A program made the position numbers and the translations under genes. Positions 11,659 through 21,773 of a stretch of 64,000 nt of DNA are shown here, piece by piece (the stretch's first letter is position 1; each line of letters begins with the position of its first letter). Origin of the DNA: Mantamonas sphyraenae. Taxonomy: Eukaryota; CRuMs; Mantamonadidae. A model generated the notes under the pieces. The model had not been told where the DNA came from, searched no databases, and saw only the letters and a list, made by a program, of their open reading frames with translations. The stretch is from assembly GCA_026936335.1 (NCBI GenBank), contig JAPMXV010000020.1, positions 186,001 to 250,000 on the forward strand, read 5' to 3'.

Positions 11659-12773
11659 ATGGACGCGGGTGCATCCGCGGGAATTGTCCTTGCGATCATC
11701 GTGGTTTTGGTGTTGATTTATATCAATTACTCACTGATCATTGTGCACCAGGCTGAGGGTGAGTCGTGGGGAGGGGCGCATGGATTTCCCATTGACGACG
11801 CAAACTCACGCTGCGGGCTGGGACTGGCACAGGCATGGTGATTGAGCGGTTCGGCAAGTTCCAGCGCGTTCTAAAAAGCGGGCTAAACTGGATCACGCCG
11901 TTTGTGGACACGCCGCGCTCGTTCAACTGGACGCGTACGTCGCTGCTGCCGTCGGGAGCGATCGAGGACACACGGTGAGTTTGACTTTGCGCATGGTTTT
12001 TCGGGTTGCGGGGTTGCCTTGGGCCGTACAGCTGACACCACAGGGACACACGGGGCACACACAGCACTACGGACTCGCGCATCGACCTGCGTGAGAGCGT
12101 GTTCAACTTTATGCGCCAGGAGGTGTACACCAAGGTGGGTTAGCGCGGGGCGAAGAGAACGGGCGGTGTTGATGGAGTTTGGCGGGTGCGCACAGGTGCA
12201 CGGAGGGACTGACACACGACGCACTGGGGTGCGCTTGAAACATGTACAGGACACTGTGCTGGTCACAGTGAACGCACTGATGTACTACCGCATCTTTGAC
12301 ATCAAGAAGGCGGTGTACGAGGTGGACGATCTGGAGTCGGCGTTGAGCAACACGGCTCAGACTCAGCTCAAGGAGGTGTTTGGAAACGTATGTGGCGTGA
12401 ATGGGGCGAGAGAGTGGAAGGAGCAACAGTGAGATGGGGCGTCCATGGGGCACACACGTGGCAGAGGTGATCGGAATGTTGCAAGCGGCAAGAGAGAGAC
12501 GCACAGAGAGAGAGGCGCCACACAATTTCCCTCTTGACTCACATTGGTCGATGCGGGCAAACGCAACACACACACCACAGATGTCGTTCTCCGAGGCGCT
12601 GCAGTCGCAGGCTGCGATCAACAAGCACCTTGGCGCAGAGTTTGCCAAGCTCTTCTATGCCTGGGGCATCAGCGTGGTGCGTTGTGGGCAAATTGAAGGG
12701 GGAGAAAGCCGGGTTCCCACCAGGCATGATCGCAAACTCCAGACTCGGTCGACTGACACGGCGATGGCGACAC

Positions 12774-12804
<31 letters not shown>

Positions 12805-13321
12805 GGAACGTATGGAACTGCTGGAGTTGACGCCGCGCGGCAACATCTCGGACTCGATGAAGAAGCAGATGGTGGCTGAGCGTCAGCGACGAGGAGAGTT
12901 TATCCGCTCGGAGGGTGCCAAGAGCGCCATGCGTCTGACGGCCGAAGGAAACAAGATGGTGTCTGTGAACATGGGTCTTGCCGAGCAAGAGGCGACCAAG
13001 AAGCGCTCGGAGGGCGAGGCTGGTGCCAAGATCGAGCTTGCCCAGGCCGAGTCGAACGCGCTGGAAACGGTGGCCCAGGCCCTGAAGACGGACGGAACGG
13101 CCCAGTCGCAGTACATGCTGTCGCAGCGTTACCTGGACATGTTCCGCTCCATGAACGCCAACGTGGATAACAAGAACATCTACCTGCCGTACGAGGTGTT
13201 TAACATCTCCGGCCTGGTCGGCACGCTGCCCGATTCGTTCGGCCTCAACTCGAGCTTCTCTGCCGCAGGAGTGCCCGAGAACGCTGGTGGTGATGACGAT
13301 GAGTTTGACGATCTGTCGTAA
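11659..13321 (+). CDS. Stomatin-like SPFH/band 7 membrane protein
   Basis: Predicted 353-residue scaffold of membrane microdomains. Six inferred exons: 11659-11758, 11833-11974, 12065-12134, 12250-12387, 12581-12676 and 12806-13321; all phases match. Residues 1-30 contain one N-terminal membrane segment (IVLAIIVVLVLIYINYSLII). The SPFH domain follows (VIERFGKFQRVLKSGLNWITPF, DTVLVTVNALMYYRI, LSNTAQTQLKEVFG), then a long charged helix (KKQMVAERQRRGEFIRSEG) that drives oligomerisation, and an acidic tail (DDDEFDDLS). Intron 5 holds a (CA)n tract up against the acceptor. It is the most intron-rich gene of the window. Erlin or stomatin-like-2 assignments are possible but not separable by eye. Confidence 0.85.
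12764..12804. repeat. (CA)n microsatellite in intron 5 of the SPFH gene
   Basis: A nearly pure CA run ends at the ACACAG acceptor, filling the position normally occupied by a polypyrimidine tract. Confidence 0.85.
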
Positions 13322-13432
13322 GGAGGGTCTGACCCTGAGATGATGAAACACTGGAATTTGGGACCAGAGAGTGCTGAATTCATTGTCTTGGACGTTCCTT
13401 CCGTCGTTGTCGCCTTCCAGCGTCGTCTTTGG

Positions 13433-14985
13433 TCACCCTCTGTCCATGCTCGAGTTGATGGCGTCGAGAATGCCGACAATGGGAGACGGCGTGTCGCCGT
13501 GTTGATCGTTCTTGCCGTCGTTGGTTTCCTTCGACGCGTCGTCCGAGTCCTCCGAGTCCTCCGAGTCCTCCGTTAGCTGCCGGTGGGGTACAGGCACAAT
13601 CAAAATGCGAGTCGGGGGTGTTTCTGCGCCACGGCCTTCGCCATCCTCCTCCGACGTGTCGGTGGTCCACGACGGTGTGTCGGAACGCAGGGTATTTACA
13701 ACAAGCCGCTGCGTTGCGATGCGTGCGGCAGCAGAGGAAGACGAGGAGGATGAGGAGGAGGATGACGACGGCACCGCGTCGACGTCGCTATCGCTAGTAC
13801 TGCTCTGGTCGAGCAGAAGCTGCTCGGCATCTGCGCTGGCAATGGTGGCATACTCCTCCTGGGCGCCTATGTACAGGGAGAGGTCCTCAAGAAGAAGAGG
13901 TTTGTGCACACCGAGGAGGGAGGCATGTGCGAGGTGGAGCAGGTTGGGCAGGGTGGCGTTGACACGTTCAACAGTGACCCCAAAGCGGGTGCACAGATAA
14001 TACACGTTCTGGTTGAGCAGCATGACGGCACGCTCGGCCTCGTCACGAGTACATGTTTCAAAGTGAAGGGGGAGCCGAGTGTGTGATAAGGGCTGCAGAA
14101 TAGACGAGGCCGAGCCAGCATGGCGCAACGGGTAGGGCAGGAGAACATCCAGGTACCGGCCCAACAGCTGTGTGAGACGCACGAGATAGCCCATGGCTGT
14201 GGAGATGAGCTCAACGGGCTCGAGCGTGTGAAGGCCTCCTGCGTCTGGAAGGTGAAGGTTGAGGATGCGGCAGCTGTCCTCGTCGTGGGTGTTGGAACGA
14301 GCGTGGCGCACAAGGAAGAGCCGCATCAGGTTCTGGACGTGGTATCTGCGCAACAGAGCCACTTGGTGGTTGATGCGTGCACTGTGGATGGCCAAAGTGC
14401 GCAGCTGGGCTGGAAACGAGACATCCAACTGCCTCTGCCGGCGATCCAACAGGGCTCGTGTGCGCGCCAGCTTCTCCCGCTGCTCGTCGTTGTGTTTCCG
14501 CAGCAGCCACACCGCTTCTCGATCTGTGGGCCACCCGAGGGCACGAGGTATGGCATCGAGACACGTGTCAGCTGCGTGGGAAAGAGAAATGGGACACAGA
14601 TGCACCGGAGGGCGGAGCCAAAGGCAGGCGGCCGAAAACGGAGGGTGGAGATTCCGGACCTTCAATCAAGGCGTCGAGTTTGTCGGTGATGAGTGAGACC
14701 AGGTGCTGTTTGCGCGCGCGAGCAGCTCGTCGCATGGCGGACTGGTGTTTGGCGCGCAGCTTGAGGTGCATGAGGTCATGGACGAGGTTGTGGACGTGCT
14801 GGGCGTCTGCGGTGGCCTGTTCGAGGCGTGCCTTGCGTGGTGCCACCACACGGCTGGCCACGCACTCGGGACAGGAAAAGTAGGGACTCTTCCTTCGACA
14901 GGCCACGCAGACGTAGGAACCAGACGGAATGTGGACCTTGATGGTGCCGGAACGCGAGCGGGTTGCTTTGGCTGCGGCGACGCAG
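13433..14985 (-). CDS. ATG14: Atg14/Barkor-like autophagy protein (5' end unresolved)
   Basis: Candidate subunit of the class III PI3-kinase (Vps34) complex. Two exons are supported: about 14985-14660 and 14571-13433, joined in phase 1 across a weak GTCCGG donor. Exon 1 has paired cysteines (CVACRRKSPYFSCPECV), matching the CxxC...CxxC head of Atg14-type proteins, followed by a coiled coil (RLEQATADAQHVHNLVHDL, then REKLARTRALLDRRQRQLD). The globular part has features of the Atg14/UVRAG family: SARINHQVALLRRY, LDVLLPYPLRHAG and the motif with AVMLLNQNVYYLC. The tail is Ser/Asp-rich. No in-frame ATG exists before the cysteine motif within the non-overlapping DNA, so a further 5' exon or overlap with the kelch gene is likely. 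UVRAG/Vps38 is the main alternative. Confidence 0.68.
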
Positions 14986-14989
14986 GCAG

Positions 14990-16768
14990 ATGGACCGCAT
15001 TCGAGTGGACGTGCTGGACAGCTCTGTGCATGAGCTGACAGGCAGACACGGCGCGTGTGTGGCCTTGTGTGGTGGCGGACGAGTGGTGTTGGGCATGGGA
15101 AGCGATGGCGCAGGACGGTTGTTGGACTCGTGGGTGGAGCTGAGTCAGGACAGCAGCCGCAGCAGCAGCAACAGCAGAGGCGGAGGCGGACATGGAAGCA
15201 GCGGCGATGATGATGATGACGATGGAGGGTATGGAAGCAAGCGCATGACAGTGCGTACGTTGGCCAGAAGTGCTCGTGGGAGGGTGCACGCCGGAGCAGC
15301 GTTGGTGGAGGAGCGGTGGCTCGTCGTGTTTGGGGGCATGGACAGTGCCAATGAACCACTGGGCGACCTGGCCATCCTGGACACAGAAGGTGGCCAATGG
15401 CTGGAGTTGCACAAAGAGTGGATGGTGCACAACAACGTCAGCTTCTCGGCACACCAGGAGCAGTACCTGCGCGACGACGGGTCGCCGTGTCCTCGTATGG
15501 GTCACGCCATGGTTTCCAGCCAGCACGAGGCGGCATTGTACATAAGCGGAGGCAGCACAGGCGTGCAAAGGATGGATGTGTGTCTGGACGACCTGTGGCG
15601 GCTGGCGAAAGGCGACTCGGGTTGGCACTGGCAAAAGATCACCGCCGTGCGAGGGCAGCCGCCACAGGCACGGTGCCACCATGCCATGTGCCTCTCTCAG
15701 GGCATCCCAAAGGCCATGGCTATGTTGTTGGACATGGACACACGATACACGGGCGACGGGACCGTGGTGTTTGTGCACGGCGGACGTCTCCACCACTCGG
15801 GCAAGGCCCAGGGCGATTTGCACATGTACCACAGGTCCACGGGCCAATGGGTGAATGTGGGTATTCATGCGCGCAACAAGGAAGCAGCCCCGCCTGCATT
15901 GGCCGGCCATTGCATGTGGTTGGCCGAGTCGCCCGCACGACTCGTGCTCTGGGGAGGCCAACAGGCCAATCAGGAGATCAACGATGGCTTCTTTGTGTTG
16001 GATCTGGCCACACTCGTGTGGCAGGACGATGTGCAAGTGGAACAGGGGGATGCACGTGGAATGTTGCGTCTGCCAGGCCTGAGTCACGCGGCAACGGCTC
16101 AGGCTCCTGGCGGGTCGTGGGCGCTTGTGTTTGGTGGCCAGGACAGCAAGCGAGCAACACGTGCTTTGATGGCTGTGGTGCACATGGAACACTCAGGCAA
16201 CGGGGGCAGCGACATGGAGGAGGAAAACGACTGGACTCGAGATGCAAAGGACGAAGCAGACACGCAGTCCTGGGATGCATTTGCAGGTGGGACGCAGACG
16301 ACATCACTACTGACACACACAAGCACAGGACGGGGACATGCGTCGTGGTCAACGCAAACGAGAGACAACGAGTCGATGCTGGTGAAACATCTGTGCGAAC
16401 AGCTGGACAGCAAACATGAACAGCTGATGCGCACTCGAGCAGACCTGTCTCGCATCCTCCAGAGCAAACAGGCACTCGTCGACTCTGTGGGCGATCTGCG
16501 TCGCAGACTCAGCGAGCGTGTGCAACAGGTGGGGCGTCTCAAGGCTGAGCTGGAGGGTGGAGGTGCAGCCATCGACGCCTCGGTGTCTCCTTGGATGCGT
16601 CGCAGGCATGCACCGCCTCCACTCGACGACGACAGGCCTGTTTTCGCATCCAAGGCTGTTCAAACAGAACCCCTGCGTCACCCATGGGTCGACTGGATGC
16701 CAAGTTTACTTCTGGTCGCTGTGGTGGCGTTGCTGCTTCTGCTGCTCTTTCGTGCAGGGGGAAGGTGA
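14990..16768 (+). CDS. Kelch-repeat, coiled-coil, tail-anchored membrane protein
   Basis: Single-exon gene of 592 residues, role unknown. Residues 1 to about 400 form kelch-type beta-propeller blades: RVVLGMGSDGAGRLLDSWVEL, RWLVVFGGMDSANEPLGDLAIL, GTVVFVHGGRLHHSG, RLVLWGGQQANQEINDGFFVLDL and SWALVFGGQDSKRA all show the GG...W/F pattern. A Ser/Thr/Asp linker, a coiled coil (VKHLCEQLDSKHEQLMRTRADLS...) and a single C-terminal hydrophobic helix (SLLLVAVVALLLLLLF, then AGGR) follow. This makes it a candidate tail-anchored protein with the propeller in the cytosol. Its start lies head-to-head with, and effectively abutting, the Atg14-like gene. Confidence 0.8.
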   Translation: MDRIRVDVLDSSVHELTGRHGACVALCGGGRVVLGMGSDGAGRLLDSWVELSQDSSRSSSNSRGGGGHGSSGDDDDDDGGYGSKRMTVRTLARSARGRVHAGAALVEERWLVVFGGMDSANEPLGDLAILDTEGGQWLELHKEWMVHNNVSFSAHQEQYLRDDGSPCPRMGHAMVSSQHEAALYISGGSTGVQRMDVCLDDLWRLAKGDSGWHWQKITAVRGQPPQARCHHAMCLSQGIPKAMAMLLDMDTRYTGDGTVVFVHGGRLHHSGKAQGDLHMYHRSTGQWVNVGIHARNKEAAPPALAGHCMWLAESPARLVLWGGQQANQEINDGFFVLDLATLVWQDDVQVEQGDARGMLRLPGLSHAATAQAPGGSWALVFGGQDSKRATRALMAVVHMEHSGNGGSDMEEENDWTRDAKDEADTQSWDAFAGGTQTTSLLTHTSTGRGHASWSTQTRDNESMLVKHLCEQLDSKHEQLMRTRADLSRILQSKQALVDSVGDLRRRLSERVQQVGRLKAELEGGGAAIDASVSPWMRRRHAPPPLDDDRPVFASKAVQTEPLRHPWVDWMPSLLLVAVVALLLLLLFRAGGR

Positions 16769-16823
16769 ATTGAAATGAGAATGGATTGGTTGATTCGGTG
16801 TTGGTTGGTTGACGCTCAGACGC

Positions 16824-18343
16824 TTACAAACCGGTGATCCCCTTGAGCTTCTTGAGGTCGTCGATCTGCTGCTCGAGGGCTTCGACGTCGGCAATGAGCT
16901 GCTCGCGCTCCTCCAGGTCGAGGCCGTTGCTGTCGTAAAGCTTGTGGGCACGGCGGTGCTGCACAACCTCGCGGAAATTTTCGTAGCCGTACTCACGCTT
17001 GCTCATGGTGAAGTACCAGTAGCCGACGAGGGCGGAACCGGTGCCGATGAAGTACGTGATAGGTTCCATGATATCCCAGGAGAACTCCCACCAGGTGAGG
17101 CGGGCCAGGAAGCCAAACTCGACGCCCAGGAAGGCAAGGCCACCCCACATGACGCGGTTGGAGTAACTTGCAGCCTGTGTGTCCAGGTCCAGCTTGAGCT
17201 TGTTCAGTGGCTCGAGCTCGCCGTGCTTCTCTTCCAGCGCTGTGTACAACTGCTCGAGCTTGGCGTCCGAGTGGTGGCCCTTGATGTCCATGGCCTCCAT
17301 GGCGGCGTCAATGACCAGCTGGGGCTTGAGCACGACTGTGTTGGCCAACAGCGGGTCCTTGGAGTCCGGGAAGTGCATGATCAGACCCAGGTGGTGGAGG
17401 TAGCGTGCCACACGGCGGGCTTCGATCTGATCGACGCCCTCATCACTGGCAATGGTCAAAAACTCGTCCAGGGAGATCTGCTGGCGCGGATCGCCAATGA
17501 CACGCTGGCGAAGGCGGTTGATGTCCACGCGTGCCAGCACGCCCTTGAGGCCCGGGATGTCGTCCACGTTGGTGGCCGAGTCCCACGTTGACGGCGGCAC
17601 CACACGCACCGTCTCGCCGTCGATGTTGACGTTGAAGTCCGTGTGCAGCAGGTGGCGTACGGGCGTGCGCAGCGAAATCAGCGCGTCGTTGTTGTCCGTC
17701 ACGCTCACGTTCTGGATGCCCTTGGTTTGTGCTGTGGCATCGAGGAAGGCCGTGGGAGAGGGGATCGTGTCAGAGGGTGTGTGGCGGGTTGCATGCACGT
17801 TGCTCGTTCCGCCGGCGCGACGGTTGACGTCGGGAGGGTTTCCTTACACAGCATCTCCTGCACAAAGTGCTCCACCTCGCTGTCGCGATCCAGAAAGAAG
17901 ACGCGATCCTGGCCGTTGAGACCCAAGGTGAGTTTGCCCACGCCGTTGACGTCTTCCATTTGCACGACTCGGATGGCTGTGTGTGTGTGTGTGTGGAGGG
18001 AGAGACGCGCGCGGACGAGAGGGCGCCAAGAGGGCCCCGTTGCGCGAGACAAGAAGGCTGCGTCAGCTTGGGCACAAAGGCAGAAGGCGGGCGGCACAGG
18101 GTGGCCCTGGGTGCATATGTACACGATTGCCTGTGGTAGAAAGGGAGGTGGCATGGAGCAGAGGGCGGCTTGGATGGCAAAGGGACGGCGTGTGGGGTGG
18201 GTTTGTGTGCTGAGCGTACCTTTGCCCGACGGCTTGTCCTTGTCAGAAGCAGCGAGTGTGGGGCCCGTGTGCAGGCATCGCTGGACATGTGCGCCAGACA
18301 CCCAAGCGGTGGGGCGTGCGTGTTTGGTGGCTCGCACAAACAT
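16824..18343 (-). CDS. MCU: Mitochondrial calcium uniporter pore subunit
   Basis: Calcium-selective channel of the inner mitochondrial membrane. Exons 18343-18220, 17976-17848 and 17731-16824 encode about 386 residues; phases 1 and 1 match at both junctions. The first exon encodes a basic presequence (MFVRATKHARPTAW ... RCLHTG). The N-domain is followed by coiled coil 1 (KLEQLYTALEEKHGELEPL), TM1 (RVMWGGLAFLGVEFGFLARLT), the diagnostic pore motif WDIMEP near residue 300 within TWWEFSWDIMEPITYF, TM2 (IGTGSALVGYWYF) and coiled coil 2 (LEEREQLIADVEALEQQID). Both acidic pore residues (D and E of DIME) are present. Intron 1 ends in a (CA)n-type acceptor. The partner MICU gene lies about 15 kb away on the same strand. 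Confidence 0.95.
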
Positions 18344-18413
18344 TCGCTTTGGGAGGGTGCGGAGTGGGTGCCACAGCGCCGACGGGGGCAAAACCCTTCG
18401 CTCTGCTCTCGGA
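18344..18413. promoter_or_regulatory. Shared divergent promoter region (MCU / hybrid histidine kinase)
   Basis: Only 70 bp lie between the two start codons. No TATA element is evident. Confidence 0.35.
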
Positions 18414-21400
18414 ATGCGAGTCATTCAGTTGCAATCGACAGAAATGGACACGGCCGAAGACCCGTACTACGTGGATGCCGTGTGGGAGACAGAGGGATCG
18501 GTGGCGCAGGGCGGTATCGCCATGACCTCGGCTGGCTCCACAGCAAGCGCAAGCCGCGGGTCGTCGCCGAGCCCGGGCCACCACTCGCCCAACCCGGCCA
18601 GCAATGACTCGGTGCACGGTGGCGACTCGGCCAGGGTGTCTCTGGATGACAAGATGTTGCGCTCCAATCACAGTGCCCTCGACTTTGCCGGCTCCTGGGT
18701 GCGTGAGTCGACACTCGCGCGCAAGTTGTTCCTCTGGTGGTACCACATCACACTCAACCCCATGCTGCGCGGCAGTGAGACCTTTGTCAGCGAGCGCATC
18801 CGCCTGTGCAACTCGCTCAACCTCACCCTCTTTCTCATCAACATGCTTCTGTGGCTGGCGTTCATGTACGTTGTCCCGCACGCCCACGCGCTCCTCGCCA
18901 GACGTCCAGCACTTTCTTCTATTTCCGCAACTTTCCACAAGCCACTTTCGCTGCACCGTGCACGTCACCACCTGCCCATCGCCACGTGCGCACTCCCACT
19001 GCACCCAGGCACACCTTGTTTGCACACACTCACACACTCCTGCTTCCATGTGCACACACAATCTGGGCAGCCCACTGTCTCAGGGCTGGTCTCCAGGAAG
19101 AATCACTTGGCTTCTCTACTCCCTGGCCTCCGGAGTTGCGTTTCTCGTCGGCCGCACGCGCCACTGGCACCGTGGCGTCATGCTGTACCTGATTTTCATC
19201 GGAGCCATGATCCTCGTGCTGCTGGCGCTGCCCAACACGGCCATCAACATTCCACAGCAGTTCCTCTTTCTGCTCCTGCCTGTGGTGATCAGCTCGCTTG
19301 TACTGTCGGCGACCGAGATGGCTTACATGCTCATGTGCTTTCTGTTTCTGGCGCTGCTGTTGCCGCTGGTCAACACGTCGCTGAACTATGGCACGCTGAC
19401 GAGCTCGCTGGTGTTCCTCGGGTTGCACTTTCTCATCAGCGTCTCCAAGGTCACCAACTATCAACGTGAAATCACCACCATGCGTAACGCGGCCATGGTG
19501 CTGCGCAAGTCGGAGAAGCGCTACCGGTCGCTGTTCACGGCAACGTTTGAGGGAGTGGCGATCTTTGACCAAGGTGGACTGCTGCTGGACGCCAACCCGC
19601 GCTTTCTGGACATGTTTGGACACACGATGGAGAATGTGCTGGGCAAACACATCTCGTTCATTCTGCCCACCAACAATCACAGCATGCACAAGCTGACCAG
19701 CGTGTTTGCAAGCCACGGCTCCCTCGAGGGGTACGCCAAGCACAGCGACGGCTCCAAAATCGCGGTGGAGATGTTTTGCAAGCGTCATTCGTACGAAAAT
19801 GTCAGCCACGCCTACGTGGTGGCTGTGCGTGACGTGAGCGCACAGCGCATGGCCACGAAAAAGTCGGCCGAAAGCGAAAGCAAAACCAACTTTCTGGCCA
19901 TGGCCTCACACGAGCTGCGCAACCCTCTGAACGTCGTATACGGCTTTGCGGAGAAGCTGATGGCGGCGCGAGAGGAGCTGCCGCCACGCTTCCGCGATCT
20001 GGTGCGCTTGATGAGCGAGGAGGCTCGCAGTTTGCGGCAGCTGATCGACGACCTCATCGACTTGGCGCGCATCGAGAGCAACCGGGTGGAGTTTCACAAT
20101 GAGCCCTTCTCCGTGCGCAAGCTCATCTACGACCTGCTGGAGGTGCAGAGCGTCCACTGGAAGGCAAAGAGTCTGCGTGTCATCCCCACCGTCAACGTAC
20201 CGGAGCTGGTGCTGGGCGACTCGCATCGTGTGGCACAGGTGCTGCGCAATCTGGTGTCCAACGCGATCAAGTTTACGCAGGCGCGGGGCCTGCTGAGCGT
20301 GAGTGCAACGATGGCGCCGGACGAACTTCGTACGCCCAACGGCCTGGTGCAGTCGCGTGGCATGTTGCACTTTGTCATTGCCGATGGAGGCAAGGGCATT
20401 GCCACCAATGAGGTGTCGCAGCTGTTCCAGCTGTTTTCGCAGGCAGAGAGTGGTCAAAAGCAGGCCGGCAGCGGGCTGGGTTTGTACATATGCAAGCATC
20501 TGGTCGAACAGATGGGCGGGCAGATCTGGGTGCGCTCGAAGCTGAATGTGGGCACGACGTTCAGCTTTGTGCTGCCGCTCAAGGTGATTGAGGAGAACGA
20601 CGGACGATACACGCGGTTGTCGAGCTTGCCCTCTGGCCTGGACCACTTGCTGCCCGAGTCCCTGGAAGACAGCGAAGGCACGCTGGCACAGTCTGTGCTC
20701 AGTGCCCAGGCGGAGCATCAGCGCAGCAGAGACACGAGCCAGTTGCATCCGATCCTTGTGGCAGAAGACTTGGTGAACAACCGCACCGTGCTGTCCATCT
20801 TGCTGGAAGACATGCCGTACGACATCACCTACGCCATCGACGGCTACGAGGCGGTGGAAACGGTCAAGGCCAACCCGAACAAGTTCAAGGTCATCCTGAT
20901 GGACGTGGGCATGCCGCGCATGGACGGCTACCAGGCCACCAAGGTGATTCGTGCGTGGGAACAGCAGACCAACGGCAAGCGACACCCCATTGTGTTTTGC
21001 ACTGCGCATGCCTCCAAGGCACACATCCAGGAGGCCGAAGCAGCAGGTGGCGATGGGTACGTCACCAAACCCATCGACATCAAGGACCTGCTGGCTGTAC
21101 TGGAGAAGCACTGTGGGGAAGCTGAAGAGGTGGAGGTGCAGGACGACAAGGGCAAGGGCAAGGGCAAAGTGAATGCTCCCGGTGGTGGGCTGAGTTCTGG
21201 CAACGATCACACGGCGGACACGCAGCAGGCCGAGGTGGAAGAGGTGGAAGTTGTGGTGGTGGATGGTGGTGCAGAGGAGGGCATGTTGGAGGGCACGTTG
21301 ATATTGGCAGAGGGGGAGGAGGACGAAGAGGAGGAAGAGGCGGATGAGGAGGAGGAGGAGGACGCAATTGTGGCGTGGGTGCCACCAAAGATGCTCAATT

Positions 21401-21732
21401 TTGCGCCTGTGTTTCTGGACAGCATCAAATCGGAAATCAAAAAGTTCCACAAGCAGGCAAAGAAGGTGCCTGTGGACAATGTGGTGGCCTCGACGCCCGA
21501 GGAGGAGGACACAGAGGAAACGGCTGCACAACGAAAGGTGCTGAACAAACTGAAAAAGATGGGCCACGGGTGGAAGGGCAGTGGCAAGACAGTGGGCATG
21601 CCCGAGGTGACAACGTACGGCAAGGCTGTGGAGGATGCGGGCAAAGAGTACGACCTGGCCGGGATGCTCTCCTGGGTGGAGAAGCTGGAATACTATGTGG
21701 AGCATGTGCAGATACGGGAGCAAAGGAGTTGA
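18414..21732 (+). CDS. Membrane-anchored PAS-containing hybrid histidine kinase
   Basis: Two-component sensor of about 1,037 residues. Exons are 18414-18865 and 19071-21732 (phase 2); the ATG at 18414 gives the longest in-frame start, with 18444 as alternative. Residues 1-100 are Ser/Gly-rich and soluble; about six membrane helices span residues 125-290. A PAS domain (about 310-415; EKRYRSLFTATFEGVAIFDQGG) precedes HisKA with the phospho-accepting His in MASHELRNPLN (about residue 430). HATPase_c shows NLVSNAIKF, ADGGKGI and GSGLGLYI. The receiver domain (about 710-830) retains AED, the phosphorylatable Asp in ILMDVGMPRMDG, the switch Thr in FCTAHA and the Lys in VTKP. The remaining ~200 residues are a highly acidic spacer and a Lys-rich helical domain, unlike standard receivers. 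No separate HPt protein lies in the window. Confidence 0.9.
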
Positions 21733-21773
21733 GAGGATCAGGGAAGGGGGTGGGTACAGGGTTGAGTCGACGA

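Noticed and set aside
17643-18413. In-frame upstream extension of the hybrid kinase across the MCU gene
   Set aside because: It overlaps the MCU exons antisense; a good ATG at 18414 and the divergent arrangement explain the open frame.
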